Assembly: GCF_002887815.1 (NCBI RefSeq) | Contig: NZ_PDHO01000005.1 | Span: 62,001 to 126,000 of the forward strand | DNA length: 64,000 bases | Origin: Mycobacterium sp. ENV421 | GTDB lineage: Bacteria; Actinomycetota; Actinomycetes; Mycobacteriales; Mycobacteriaceae | Reading direction: 5' to 3' | Shown: positions 17,632-25,972 of the stretch, piece by piece | Layout: every line of letters begins with the position of its first letter | Numbering within the stretch: the stretch's first letter is position 1 | The notes under the pieces: model-generated | What the model was told of the DNA's origin: nothing | The model's input: only the letters and a program-made list of their open reading frames with translations | Database searches by the model: none | Made by a program: the position numbers and the translations under genes

Positions 17632-18678
17632 TCAGGTGGCACTGCGCTCGTCGGCGCCGAGGGCATCGAGCACCGCGACCCGGGTGTCGAGTGACCCGGT
17701 GACCAGGCGTTCGGACAGTCCGGTGCGAAGGAGTTCCCGCAGGGCGTCCTGGTCGTACTCGGCCGGGGCTGTCGCGTCGATGAACTTCTCGACGACCTCC
17801 ACGAAACGGTCGGGGTCGTCGTGGAACGGGAAGTGGCCGGAGCGGCCGAAGATTTCGAGCTGGGAGCCGGGCATGGCGGAGTGCGCCATTCGGGCGTGGC
17901 TGACCGGGATCACCGCGTCCAAGTCACCCCAAATGAGTTGCACCGGAACGGATTCGGTCAGATAACATCGGTCCAGCATGGTGACCACCTGGCCGCGCCA
18001 GTCCACCACCGAGCGCAATGTGCGGGTGAACGCCGACGAGGCCGTCGGCTCGGGCAGATCGGCCAGGATACGCAGTGCGTCCGGCAGGTCGCGGCCCAGA
18101 CCGGTGGAGCCGAAGGCGCTGCCCAGCGCGCGGCCGGCAAGCTGCAACGCGGGCAGCACCATCGGCAGTCGCAGCAGGGCCAGGGCTTCCCCGCCCAACG
18201 GCAGCGAGGCGGCCCGCAGCGCGATGTTGACCTCTTTGGTCACCCCGCCCGCGCTGACCAGGATCAGCCGCTCCACCAATTGCGGGAACTGGTAAGCGAA
18301 TTGCATCGCCACGCCGCCGCCGAGTGAATGCCCGACCACGGTCACCTTGTCGAGGTCGAGCACGCTGAGCAGATCGCGCATGCCGTTGGCGTAGGCCGCC
18401 ACCGAATAGTCGGCTCGCGGCTTGTCGGACTGTCCATGCCCCAGCAGGTCCGGGGCGATGACGGTGAACCGCTGGGCGAGCTTGCTGTGCACCGGATGCC
18501 ACGTCGTCGAGTTGTCACCGATCCCGTGGATCAGCAGCAGCGCCGGACCCGACCCGGCCACCCGGAAGGCCCGCCGGTAGCCGTGAATGGTCCGGAAGTG
18601 CAGGGTGGGCGTCACATCCCGCACCGGCTGGAGATTGGGCTTTCGCTGAGACTTCTGCTGAGTCTTCTGCTGAGTCAC
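17632..18678 (-). CDS. Alpha/beta hydrolase (Rv2715-like)
   Basis: 348 residues from a GTG. Fold landmarks are the oxyanion segment LLIHGIGDNS, APDLLGHGQSDKP, the nucleophile elbow VVGHSLGGG (Ser near residue 118), the acid in IWGDLDAVIP and the histidine in GRSGHFPFHDDP, so the catalytic triad is complete. A polar, glutamine/lysine-rich N-terminus precedes the domain and there is no signal peptide, so it is cytoplasmic or peripheral. Family members hydrolyse esters, C-C bonds or epoxides; the substrate cannot be told from sequence. It lies 33 nt downstream of the PAC2 gene on the same strand, as in M. tuberculosis (Rv2714-Rv2715, from memory), so the two are probably cotranscribed. Confidence 0.9.
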   Translation of the reverse strand: MTQQKTQQKSQRKPNLQPVRDVTPTLHFRTIHGYRRAFRVAGSGPALLLIHGIGDNSTTWHPVHSKLAQRFTVIAPDLLGHGQSDKPRADYSVAAYANGMRDLLSVLDLDKVTVVGHSLGGGVAMQFAYQFPQLVERLILVSAGGVTKEVNIALRAASLPLGGEALALLRLPMVLPALQLAGRALGSAFGSTGLGRDLPDALRILADLPEPTASSAFTRTLRSVVDWRGQVVTMLDRCYLTESVPVQLIWGDLDAVIPVSHARMAHSAMPGSQLEIFGRSGHFPFHDDPDRFVEVVEKFIDATAPAEYDQDALRELLRTGLSERLVTGSLDTRVAVLDALGADERSAT

Positions 18679-18711
18679 TGGCCAACCCTGTCATCGGTGC
18701 GGTGGACTCCG

Positions 18712-19686
18712 CTAGGTCTCGCCGCTGTCGTTGAAACCGTCTTTGAAGTCCTCGGCGTGCTGGGCCAGGAATTTCTCGAACTCCGCACCCAATTCGTCGC
18801 CGCTGGGGAGTTCTTCGTCGCGTGCCAGCAGCGACCGGTTCTCTTGAGCGGCAACGAAAGCATCGTACTGTCGCTCCAGCGCGGTCACCACTTGAGCGAC
18901 CTCCGCCGAGGCTTCGACCTGCTCGTCGATCTTGGTGCGGATGGCCGCGCCGGCATCGGTGAGCCCCCGCAACGGCACCTGCAGCGACGTCAGCTTGGCG
19001 ACCTGCTCCAGCAGCGCCTCGGCAGCGGGCGGAAAATCCGTTTGGGCCAGGTAGTGGGGCACATGCACGGTGAAGCCGATGACTTCGTGGCCGTGCTGGG
19101 CCATCCGGTACTCCAGCAGGTTGGACACACTGCCCGGGACCTGCACCTCGCCGACCCACGGGGTGAATTCGGTGATCAGCTCGCGGTTGTTGGAGTGCGC
19201 GGTCATCGTCACCGGCCGGGTGTGCGGCACGGCCATCGGGATGGTGCCCAGTCCGATGGTCTGGCGTACTCCGAGCTGCTCGGCCAGCAGCCGGACGGCG
19301 GTGACGAACCGCTCCCACTTCAGATCCGGCTCCAGCCCGGCGAGCAGCAGGAACGGTGTGCCGAGGCTGTCGCGCAGGGCGTACAGATTCAGCGCAGGAT
19401 CGTCGTAGTCGGTGAAGTGATCGGTCTTGAACGTCATCAGCGGCCGGCGAGAGCGGTAATCCAACAGTTCGTCGATCGCGAACGAGGCCACCAACTCGGT
19501 GTCCAGCTTGGCTTTGAGGTGGTCGGCGGCCAGCCGAATGGCGCGGCCGGCGTCGGAGAAGCCTTCGAGAGCGTGAATCATCACCGGGCCACGCCCGTCG
19601 GGTGCGGACAGTTGTGGCGCCGGAAACTCCAGTTCGTACATGCCGGTCGGCTCGGGTTGGTAGGGCTGTGCCTGCTCGTCAGTCAT
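18712..19686 (-). CDS. PAC2-family protein (Rv2714-like)
   Basis: 324 residues. The PAC2 domain runs from about residue 30 (VMIHALEGFSDAGRAI) through SFAIDELLDYRSRRP, LLLAGLEPDLKWERF, IGLGTIPMAVPHTRP and VGEVQVPGS, followed by a helical C-terminus. The PAC2 fold is shared with a eukaryotic proteasome assembly chaperone subunit; the actinobacterial proteins are structurally characterised but have no settled function. The ATG at 19686 has GGAGGCGGAG just upstream and gives the length I recall for Rv2714; an in-frame start 48 nt further up lacks a ribosome site. It heads a leftward pair with the alpha/beta hydrolase and is divergent from the secreted protease. Confidence 0.9.
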   Translation of the reverse strand: MTDEQAQPYQPEPTGMYELEFPAPQLSAPDGRGPVMIHALEGFSDAGRAIRLAADHLKAKLDTELVASFAIDELLDYRSRRPLMTFKTDHFTDYDDPALNLYALRDSLGTPFLLLAGLEPDLKWERFVTAVRLLAEQLGVRQTIGLGTIPMAVPHTRPVTMTAHSNNRELITEFTPWVGEVQVPGSVSNLLEYRMAQHGHEVIGFTVHVPHYLAQTDFPPAAEALLEQVAKLTSLQVPLRGLTDAGAAIRTKIDEQVEASAEVAQVVTALERQYDAFVAAQENRSLLARDEELPSGDELGAEFEKFLAQHAEDFKDGFNDSGET

Positions 19687-19794
19687 CGTCTCCGCCTCCT
19701 CGCGGCGCCCGGGCACGTCGTCGTCCCCTTGCACCGTGACAACCAGTGTCTCTCAGGAGCCGCGGGGCCGGCGACATCGGGCAGAGAATCGGGT

Positions 19795-19814
19795 GAGCGC
19801 TGACCATAGCGCTC
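19795..19814. promoter_or_regulatory. Inverted repeat between the divergent PAC2 and protease genes
   Basis: GAGCGCT-gaccat-AGCGCTC is a perfect 7+7 bp inverted repeat with a 6-bp spacer, about 82 bp before the protease ATG and 108 bp before the PAC2 ATG. It could be an operator for either gene. The binding protein is unknown. Confidence 0.45.
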
Positions 19815-19896
19815 GTGTCACACAACGCTGGTGGGGTGCCCGCCGTTCCCGGCGTCTACCCGGGTCGAAAACGCGCAGATCGGGCATGATCGAGCC

Positions 19897-20682
19897 ATGC
19901 GGACGGTCGCGGCGGCCCTCAACCTGGTGGTGGCCACGGTTCTGGTTTCCGGCTGCCATTCGACCGCCGAGCCGCGGGCGAAGGCTGCCGAGCAGTCCCG
20001 CGCCGCGGCGGTACCGGCCGCGAATGCCCAGCCGGTGGCGGCCCGGCCCGACGTGGGAGCGCTGTTCCTCGGCGCCACCGACACCCACACCTGCACCGCC
20101 TCAGTGGTCCATTCCGCAGGCCAGGATCTGATCCTGACCGCGGCGCACTGCCTGGCGGCGGGCCTGCCCGCCACGTTCGTACCGGGATTCGACGAGAGCG
20201 CCGCTCCCGGCGACGTCTGGACCGTCGACACCGTCTACCTCGACCCCCGCTGGCTGAGCACTCAGGACCCCAAGGCGGATTATGCGTTCGCGCGGGTCAG
20301 CAGAGCCGCCGGCGGCACCGTCGAATCCGCTGCGGGCCGCGCACTCACCCTCGGCGCGGCGCCCACCGAGTCCGCGCCGGTGACGGTGATCGGGTACCCG
20401 GTGGGCGACGGCGGGCCCCCGCTGGGCTGCGACACCGCCGCCCGCATCGAGGACGGATACCCGGCGCTGCGCTGCGACGGCCTGGTCGACGGAACCAGCG
20501 GCGGCCCGTGGATCGCCGGGGCGACGGTGGTCGGCGTGATCGGCGGGCGCAACGGCGGCGGCTGCCAGGACAACGTCTCGTACTCGGCACCGTTCGACGC
20601 GGCGACGGCAGCGCTGCTGGCGCGCGCCGAAGCGGGGGGACCGGGCGACGACGCGCCGGCGTCGTTCGACAGCGAGTGCTGA
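19897..20682 (+). CDS. Secreted trypsin-like serine protease, probable lipoprotein
   Basis: 261 residues. The start MRTVAAALNLVVATVLVSGC is a short signal peptide ending in a lipobox (V-S-G-C), so Cys20 is probably lipidated and the protein anchored outside the membrane. The chymotrypsin-fold triad is visible: His in LTAAHCLA, Asp in DYAFARV and Ser in DGTSGGPWI. Cysteine pairs (CTASV/AHC and C..LRC) suit disulfides outside the cell. The ATG at 19897 is preferred to an upstream in-frame start at 19831 because only it gives the signal peptide. Substrate unknown. It converges with sthA, with 4 nt between stops. Confidence 0.87.
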   Translation: MRTVAAALNLVVATVLVSGCHSTAEPRAKAAEQSRAAAVPAANAQPVAARPDVGALFLGATDTHTCTASVVHSAGQDLILTAAHCLAAGLPATFVPGFDESAAPGDVWTVDTVYLDPRWLSTQDPKADYAFARVSRAAGGTVESAAGRALTLGAAPTESAPVTVIGYPVGDGGPPLGCDTAARIEDGYPALRCDGLVDGTSGGPWIAGATVVGVIGGRNGGGCQDNVSYSAPFDAATAALLARAEAGGPGDDAPASFDSEC

Positions 20683-20686
20683 GCGC

Positions 20687-22099
20687 CTAGCGGCGGAACT
20701 GGTTCAGCGCGCGCAGCTTGTTCATCACGTCGAGCGCGGCCACCTTGTAGGCCTCCGAGAACGTCGGATAGTTGAAGACGGCGTCGACCAGGTACTCGAT
20801 GGTCCCGCCGCAGCCCATCACGGCCTGGCCGATGTGCACCAATTCTGTTGCCGCGGTGCCGAAGATGTGAACGCCGAGGACCTTCAGGTCTTCGGTCGAC
20901 ACCAGCAGCTTGAGCATGCCGTAGGAGTCGCCGGCGATCTGGCCGCGGGCCAGTTCGCGGTAGCGGGACACCCCGACCTCGTAGGGGACCGCCGCCTTGG
21001 TGAGGTCCACCTCGGTGGCGCCGACGTAGGACACCTCCGGGATCGAGTAGATGCCGATCGGCTGCAGCACGGTCATACCGGCCGTCGGCTCGCCGAACGC
21101 GTGGTAGGCCGCCAGCCGGCCCTGCTCCATCGAGGTGGCCGCCAGGGCGGGGAAGCCGATGACATCGCCGACGGCGTAGATGTGGTCGACCTTCGACTGA
21201 AATGTCTTCTCGTCGACGAAGATCCGGCCACGGTTGTCGGCCTCCAGACCGGCGTTCGCCAGATCCAGGTGGTCGGTCTGGCCCTGCCGTCCGGCCGAGT
21301 ACATGACGGTTTCGGCGGGGATCTGCTTGCCGCTGGCCAAGGTGGTGACGGTGCCGGCCGAACCGACGTCGACAGCGGTCACCTCCTCGCCGAAACGGAA
21401 CGTCACCGCCAGGTCGCGAAGGTGGAAGCGCAGGGCTTCGACGATCTCGGGATCGCAGAAGTCGAGCATCGTGTCGCGTTTCTCGACGACGGTGACCTTG
21501 GTGCCCAGCGCGGCGAACATCGAGGCGTACTCGATGCCGATGACGCCGGCGCCGACCACCACCATCGAGCCCGGGATGGTCTTCAGGTCGAGGATGCCGT
21601 CGGAGTCCAGCACCCGGTTCTCGTCGAACTCGACGCCGGCGGGCCGCGCCGGCTTGGTGCCGGTGGCGATGATGATGTAGCGGCCGCTGACGGTGATGTG
21701 CTCGGCCCGGGTGGGGTCCTCGACCTCGACGGTGTGCTCATCGATGAACCGGCCGTGCCCCACGTAGAGCTCGATACCGTTGCGCATCAACTGGTTTCGC
21801 ACCACGTCCACCTCTTTGCGGATCACGTGTTCGGTGCGGGCGAGCAGGTCGGCGGGAGTGATCTTGTCCTTGACCCGGTAGCTGGCGCCGTAGAGTTCGC
21901 GCTGGCTCATGCCGGTCAGGTAGAGCACCGCCTCGCGCAGCGTCTTCGACGGGATGGTGCCGGTCTGAACACAGACACCGCCGAGCATCTGCCCGCGTTC
22001 GATGACGGCCACCGACTTGCCCAGCTTGGCTGCCGCGATGGCTGCTTTCTGACCGCCGGGCCCCGAGCCGATGACGACGAGGTCGTATTCCACACTCAT
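20687..22099 (-). CDS. sthA: Soluble pyridine nucleotide transhydrogenase
   Basis: 470 residues of the flavoprotein disulfide-reductase fold: FAD-binding [22 protein letters not shown]-binding [22 protein letters not shown] motif [13 protein letters not shown] and a C-terminal dimer domain ([14 protein letters not shown]). The redox site reads [13 protein letters not shown], with only one of the two cysteines of true disulfide reductases, which is the known mark of soluble transhydrogenases. The enzyme balances NADPH and NADH pools in the cytoplasm. The ATG at 22099 fits the family start ([13 protein letters not shown]); longer in-frame starts add non-family sequence. Position and direction match Rv2713. 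It is divergent from the DUF4192 gene. Confidence 0.93.
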   Translation of the reverse strand: MSVEYDLVVIGSGPGGQKAAIAAAKLGKSVAVIERGQMLGGVCVQTGTIPSKTLREAVLYLTGMSQRELYGASYRVKDKITPADLLARTEHVIRKEVDVVRNQLMRNGIELYVGHGRFIDEHTVEVEDPTRAEHITVSGRYIIIATGTKPARPAGVEFDENRVLDSDGILDLKTIPGSMVVVGAGVIGIEYASMFAALGTKVTVVEKRDTMLDFCDPEIVEALRFHLRDLAVTFRFGEEVTAVDVGSAGTVTTLASGKQIPAETVMYSAGRQGQTDHLDLANAGLEADNRGRIFVDEKTFQSKVDHIYAVGDVIGFPALAATSMEQGRLAAYHAFGEPTAGMTVLQPIGIYSIPEVSYVGATEVDLTKAAVPYEVGVSRYRELARGQIAGDSYGMLKLLVSTEDLKVLGVHIFGTAATELVHIGQAVMGCGGTIEYLVDAVFNYPTFSEAYKVAALDVMNKLRALNQFRR

Positions 22100-22274
22100 G
22101 AGGACAAGATGTACGCCGGTTTGCCGAATCTCGCATGCCGACCGTGTCAATACGACATGAACAATGTGGCGCCGCTTGCCGGCGGCTATCCCCAGTTCCG
22201 AGTTCATCCCCAGCCGCGTGCGTGTCGGTGCTCGGCGGACCGATTTGGTCGGCGCCGGTTGCGACTGTCGGGCC

Positions 22275-23333
22275 ATGACCACACACGAGCCTGACTATCG
22301 CTTCACCCGTCCTGGCGCCCTGATCGCCGCGCTGCCCGCTGTTCTCGGCTTCGTCCCGGAGAAATCACTGGTGCTGGTGTCCCTGGAGGACCGCGAAATG
22401 GGAGCGGTCATGCGCATCGACTTGTCGAACGCGATGGACGGGGGCCTCACCCACCTGGCAGAAGTCGCCGCCGCCTCGGGCGCGGACACGGTGGTGGCCG
22501 TGATCGTCGACGCCGACGGCGCCCCCTGCCCGATGTGCAACCAGGACTACCGCGACATGTGCGACGAGTTGGACGCGGCGCTGTCCGCCCACGACGTGAC
22601 CGTCTACGCCACCCATGTGGTCGACCGGATCGAGGCCGGCGGCCGGTGGCACTGTGTCGACGGCTGTGGCGCGTTCGGCGCGGTGGAGGATCCGATGGCC
22701 TCCCCGCTCGCCGCGGCCGCCGTGCTCGAGGGGCGGCGACTGTATCCACGCCGGTCCGATCTGCAGGCGGTGGTCGCGGTCGCCGACGCCAGTCGGGCCG
22801 CGTCGCTGGTGCCGGCGATCGCCGCGCACGCCGAGGCGCGGGAGGCCGACTGGCGGGCCGATCCGGACGGGTGCGGGCGCCGCGATGTCGAGTCGGTAAT
22901 GGCGATCGCCGCCAGGGTCAGTGACGGTGCGGACCTCGAGGAAGCCGAACTCGCGATGCTCGCGTGCGCACTGACCGACGTCTCGGTCCGCGACACGTTG
23001 TACGCGCTCGCAGTCGGTGCAGTGGCCGGCAACGCCGAGGCGCTGTGGACGGTGCTGGCGCGGACCCTTCCCGACCCGTGGCGAACCGAAGCGCTTGTGC
23101 TGCTGGCTTTTTCGGCGTACACGCGCGGCGACGGGCCGTTGGCCGGGCTATCGCTGGAGGCGGCGCTGCGCAGCGATCCTGAGCACCGGATGGCGAGCAT
23201 GCTCGACACCGCGCTGCAGTCGGGAATGCGGCCCGAGCAGATCCGGGAGCTGGCCGGTGCGGGGTACCGGCTGGCCAAGCGGTTGGGGGTGCGGCTTCCG
23301 CCGCGGCGAGCGTTCGGCCGCCGCGCGGTGTAG
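22275..23333 (+). CDS. DUF4192 protein (Rv2712c-like)
   Basis: 352 residues, matching the length I recall for Rv2712c. The N-terminus ([29 protein letters not shown]) and the [30 protein letters not shown] stretch are typical of DUF4192, an actinobacterial family without an assigned biochemical role. No signal peptide or membrane segment is seen, so it is cytoplasmic. The ATG at 22275 is chosen over an in-frame start at 22164, whose extra residues are basic and not family-like. It converges with ideR (6 nt between stops). Confidence 0.85.
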   Translation: MTTHEPDYRFTRPGALIAALPAVLGFVPEKSLVLVSLEDREMGAVMRIDLSNAMDGGLTHLAEVAAASGADTVVAVIVDADGAPCPMCNQDYRDMCDELDAALSAHDVTVYATHVVDRIEAGGRWHCVDGCGAFGAVEDPMASPLAAAAVLEGRRLYPRRSDLQAVVAVADASRAASLVPAIAAHAEAREADWRADPDGCGRRDVESVMAIAARVSDGADLEEAELAMLACALTDVSVRDTLYALAVGAVAGNAEALWTVLARTLPDPWRTEALVLLAFSAYTRGDGPLAGLSLEAALRSDPEHRMASMLDTALQSGMRPEQIRELAGAGYRLAKRLGVRLPPRRAFGRRAV

Positions 23334-23339
23334 AGCGGC

Positions 23340-24029
23340 TTAGACCTTCTCGACCTTGACCGCGTGGGCCATCTCGTGCGGCAGGTGCACGTTCTCGTGG
23401 CCGCCGATCAGGATCGTCACACCGCCGTGCGGGCCGCTCTCCACCTGCACACGGGCATTGGGTACCACACCGGCGCCCTTGAGCTGACCGATCAGCTCGA
23501 CGTCACCCTGCACGTGTTCGGAGAGCTGACGGACCACCACGGCGACGGGGGAGCCGGCCGGCAGCTCGGTCAGGCGCACCAGGTTGGCGTCCTCGAACTT
23601 GCTCATGTCCAGGCCCAGCAGCGACAGACCGGGAATCGGGTTGCCGAACGGGGACACCGTCGGGTCATCGAGGACCTGCACCAGCCGGCGCTCGACGTCC
23701 TCGCTCATCACGTGTTCCCAGCGGCAGGCTTCGGCGTGCACTTCCTCCCACGGCAACCCGATGACGTCCACCAGCAGGCGCTCGGCGAGGCGATGCTTGC
23801 GCATCACCGAGACGGCCAATTCGCGTCCCTTTTCGGTCAGTTCAAGGTGCCGGTCGCCGGCCACATGCAGCAGGCCGTCGCGTTCCATCCGGGCCACGGT
23901 CTGGCTGACCGTCGGGCCACTCTGCTCGAGCCGCTCGGCAATGCGTGCGCGCAGGGGGATCACGCCCTCCTCTTCGAGGTCGTAGATCGTGCGCAGATAC
24001 ATCTCAGTGGTATCGACCAGATCGTTCAT
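23340..24029 (-). CDS. ideR: Iron-dependent repressor IdeR
   Basis: 229 residues, nearly the length of M. tuberculosis IdeR. The winged helix (MYLRTIYDLEEEGV, SGPTVSQTVARMERDGLL) is followed by the dimer/metal domain with HRLAERLL and EACRWEHVMSEDVERRL, which holds the primary-site Cys, Glu and His, and then an SH3-like C-terminal domain (VVVRQLSEHVQGDVEL to PHEMAHAVKVEKV). Fe(II)-IdeR represses siderophore synthesis and activates storage genes. The ATG at 24029 matches the family start MN-LVDTTEMYL. A TAGACT sequence at 24059-24054 (minus strand) could be its -10 box, implying an own promoter downstream of the sigB terminator. Confidence 0.97.
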   Translation of the reverse strand: MNDLVDTTEMYLRTIYDLEEEGVIPLRARIAERLEQSGPTVSQTVARMERDGLLHVAGDRHLELTEKGRELAVSVMRKHRLAERLLVDVIGLPWEEVHAEACRWEHVMSEDVERRLVQVLDDPTVSPFGNPIPGLSLLGLDMSKFEDANLVRLTELPAGSPVAVVVRQLSEHVQGDVELIGQLKGAGVVPNARVQVESGPHGGVTILIGGHENVHLPHEMAHAVKVEKV

Positions 24030-24103
24030 TAAGGACACCCTTCGTCTGCCCCGAGTCTACTTGGCTAGCTGCGTAAATGGACGTGCAACACCTCCGGCCA
24101 CAG

Positions 24104-24138
24104 CAGTGTGCCCGCCGGCTTCGCCGACGGGCACACTG
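24104..24138 (-). terminator. Terminator of sigB
   Basis: CAGTGTGCCCG (24104-24114) and CGGGCACACTG (24128-24138) form a perfect 11-bp stem around a 13-nt loop that can itself fold (CGG-CTTCG-CCG). It starts 15 nt after the sigB stop codon and precedes the ideR promoter region. No U-run follows, as is common for mycobacterial terminators. Confidence 0.8.
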
Positions 24139-24153
24139 GAGGGGGTTGCTTAC

Positions 24154-25113
24154 TCAGCTGGCGTAGGACCGCAGCCGGTCGGCCCGGTCGCCGTTGCGCA
24201 GCTTCGACATGACCTCACGCTCGATCTGGCGGACCCGCTCGCGGGACAGGCCGAACAGCTTGCCGATCTGGTCGAGGGTGCGGGGCTGGCCGTCGTCGAG
24301 GCCGAACCGCAGCCGGATCACCTGCTGCTCCCGCTCGTCCAAGGTGGCCAGCACGTGGCGGATGTCGGTGTGCAGCAATTCGGCGATCACCGCGTTCTCG
24401 GCGGACATGGCCTCGGAGTCCTCGATGAAGTCGCCGAGCGGGGCCTCCTCGTCGCTGCCGACCGGCATGTCGAGGCTCACCGGGTCGCGGCTGTGCTCGA
24501 GCAGATCGTTGATCTTCTCGACCGGAATACCGGACTCCTCCGCCAGCTCCTCGTCGCTGGCCTCCCGGCCCAGGCTCTGGTGCATCTCACGCTTGATGCG
24601 GGCCAGCTTGTTCACCTGCTCCACCAGGTGGACGGGCAGCCGGATGGTGCGGCTCTGGTCGGCCATGCCGCGGGTGATGGCCTGACGGATCCACCACGTG
24701 GCATACGTCGAGAACTTGAAACCCTTGGTGTAGTCGAACTTCTCCATCGCGCGAATCAGCCCCAGGTTGCCCTCCTGGATGAGGTCCAGCAGCGGCATGC
24801 CGCGACCGGTGTAGCGCTTGGCCAGCGACACCACCAGCCGCAGGTTGGCCTCGAGCAGATGACTGCGGGCGGCCTGCCCGTCGCGCACGATGATGGCGAG
24901 ATCACGCTTACGGTTCTCGCTGAGTCGCTTCTTGGTCGCCAGCAGGTGCTGGGCGAACAGCCCGGCCTCGATCCGCTTGGCCAGCTCTACCTCGTCCTCT
25001 GCGGTGAGCAGGGCGGTTTTGCCGATGCCGTTCAGATAGACGCGCACCAAGTCGGCGGCTGGACTCTGGGCGTCCAGATCGCTGTCAATCCGGCTGGTGG
25101 TGGCATTTGCCAT
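24154..25113 (-). CDS. sigB: RNA polymerase sigma factor SigB
   Basis: 319 residues, a group 2 sigma-70 factor. Region 1.2 ([17 protein letters not shown]), region 2 ([55 protein letters not shown]), region 3 ([19 protein letters not shown]) and region 4 ([37 protein letters not shown]) are all complete. It lacks the long acidic N-terminus of SigA. In mycobacteria SigB directs general stress and stationary-phase transcription. The ATG at 25113 has AGGAGGCCACC directly upstream. An ECF-type promoter precedes it and a strong hairpin follows. Confidence 0.97.
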   Translation of the reverse strand: MANATTSRIDSDLDAQSPAADLVRVYLNGIGKTALLTAEDEVELAKRIEAGLFAQHLLATKKRLSENRKRDLAIIVRDGQAARSHLLEANLRLVVSLAKRYTGRGMPLLDLIQEGNLGLIRAMEKFDYTKGFKFSTYATWWIRQAITRGMADQSRTIRLPVHLVEQVNKLARIKREMHQSLGREASDEELAEESGIPVEKINDLLEHSRDPVSLDMPVGSDEEAPLGDFIEDSEAMSAENAVIAELLHTDIRHVLATLDEREQQVIRLRFGLDDGQPRTLDQIGKLFGLSRERVRQIEREVMSKLRNGDRADRLRSYAS

Positions 25114-25150
25114 GGTGGCCTCCTGATCGGCTGCAACTGTCAAAGCGTTC

Positions 25151-25177
25151 AACGTGCGATCCGAATAAAGAGTTCCC
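25151..25177 (-). promoter_or_regulatory. SigE/SigH-type ECF promoter of sigB
   Basis: On the minus strand GGGAACT (25177-25171) and CGTT (25154-25151) are separated by 16 nt, the classic -35/-10 pair of mycobacterial SigE/SigH promoters. The predicted start near 25142 leaves a leader of about 30 nt to the sigB ATG. In M. tuberculosis sigB is induced through these ECF sigmas by surface, heat and oxidative stress. Confidence 0.85.
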
Positions 25178-25260
25178 GCAAGGGCGTCTGTTCACACCCT
25201 CTGACGTGCGGGAATAGCGACGAGCCCTGAGAATGTCCTGAGAAACGGCCCGGTCGGCGG

Positions 25261-25656
25261 TCAGTGGGAACCGCGGTCGGGACCACCGGCCGGGTGCGGT
25301 TGCGCAGCCGAGATCCCGGCATCGAGCGCGCGCCGCTCGGCCCGCGGGAACAGCGGGGTCCGCTGCGGGGTGTCGTTGAAGCGGCGGGGCTCCTCCGCGC
25401 GCCGGGGCGGGCGGTCATTGGCGATCAGGACGGCTATCCACGGCAGCGGCAACGACACCGCGATGATCGCCAGTGAGATCAGTCCGTTGTGCCATAGGCC
25501 GTACGCGGCGGCCGCCAGGATCAGTGCCGGAATCCGAAATGACATGATCGTCAGATACTTCCGCACGCGCTGGCGATGCTGGTCTTCGTATGGCGTCGCC
25601 GCGGCCGTGATGAGCACGGGCCGACCCTCGTCGTCGAATCCCAGCTCACGCTTCAT
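25261..25656 (-). CDS. DUF3099 membrane protein
   Basis: 131 residues. After a polar N-terminus with the family-like ITAAATPYEDQHRQRVRKYL, two hydrophobic segments (FRIPALILAAAAYGLW and GLISLAIIAVSLPLPWIAVLIA) form a likely membrane hairpin; the C-terminus is basic and proline-rich. No biochemical function is known for DUF3099. It occupies the place of Rv2709 next to sigB. The ATG at 25656 gives the family start (MKRELGFDD); an in-frame ATG 36 nt upstream is less likely. It is divergent from the DUF3039 gene. Confidence 0.8.
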   Translation of the reverse strand: MKRELGFDDEGRPVLITAAATPYEDQHRQRVRKYLTIMSFRIPALILAAAAYGLWHNGLISLAIIAVSLPLPWIAVLIANDRPPRRAEEPRRFNDTPQRTPLFPRAERRALDAGISAAQPHPAGGPDRGSH

Positions 25657-25732
25657 AGCTCTACTGTTCCACAATTCGCGATCGATATGCATGCCGGTTT
25701 CTTACGGCTGTCTTACCGGGCACAATGTCTGT

Positions 25733-25972
25733 ATGCAGACCCAGACAATCGAGCGCACCGACGCCGACGAACGTGTCGACGACGGGACCGACGACGATGC
25801 CCCCAAGGTCTTCCATTACGTCAAGAAGGACAAGATCGCCGAGAGTGCCGTGATGGGCACCCACGTCGTCGCACTGTGCGGCGAAGTGTTCCCGGTGACC
25901 CGCGCGGCCAAGCCGGGTTCGCCGGTGTGCCCGGACTGCAAGCGGGTCTACGAGAACCTCAAGAAGGGCTGA
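25733..25972 (+). CDS. DUF3039 small zinc-ribbon-like protein
   Basis: 79 residues. An acidic N-terminus leads to KVFHYVKKDKIAESAVMG, THVVALCGEVF and VCPDCKRVYENL, so a lone cysteine plus a CPDC pair could form a metal site with the nearby histidines. The family is conserved in actinobacteria without known function and matches Rv2708c in context. Its last 14 nt overlap the 3' end of the convergent YihY-family gene. Confidence 0.83.
   Translation: MQTQTIERTDADERVDDGTDDDAPKVFHYVKKDKIAESAVMGTHVVALCGEVFPVTRAAKPGSPVCPDCKRVYENLKKG

Noticed and set aside
20834..22294. A 486-residue plus-strand frame opposite sthA
   Set aside because: It is the antisense reading of a well-supported flavoprotein and shows no recognisable domain.
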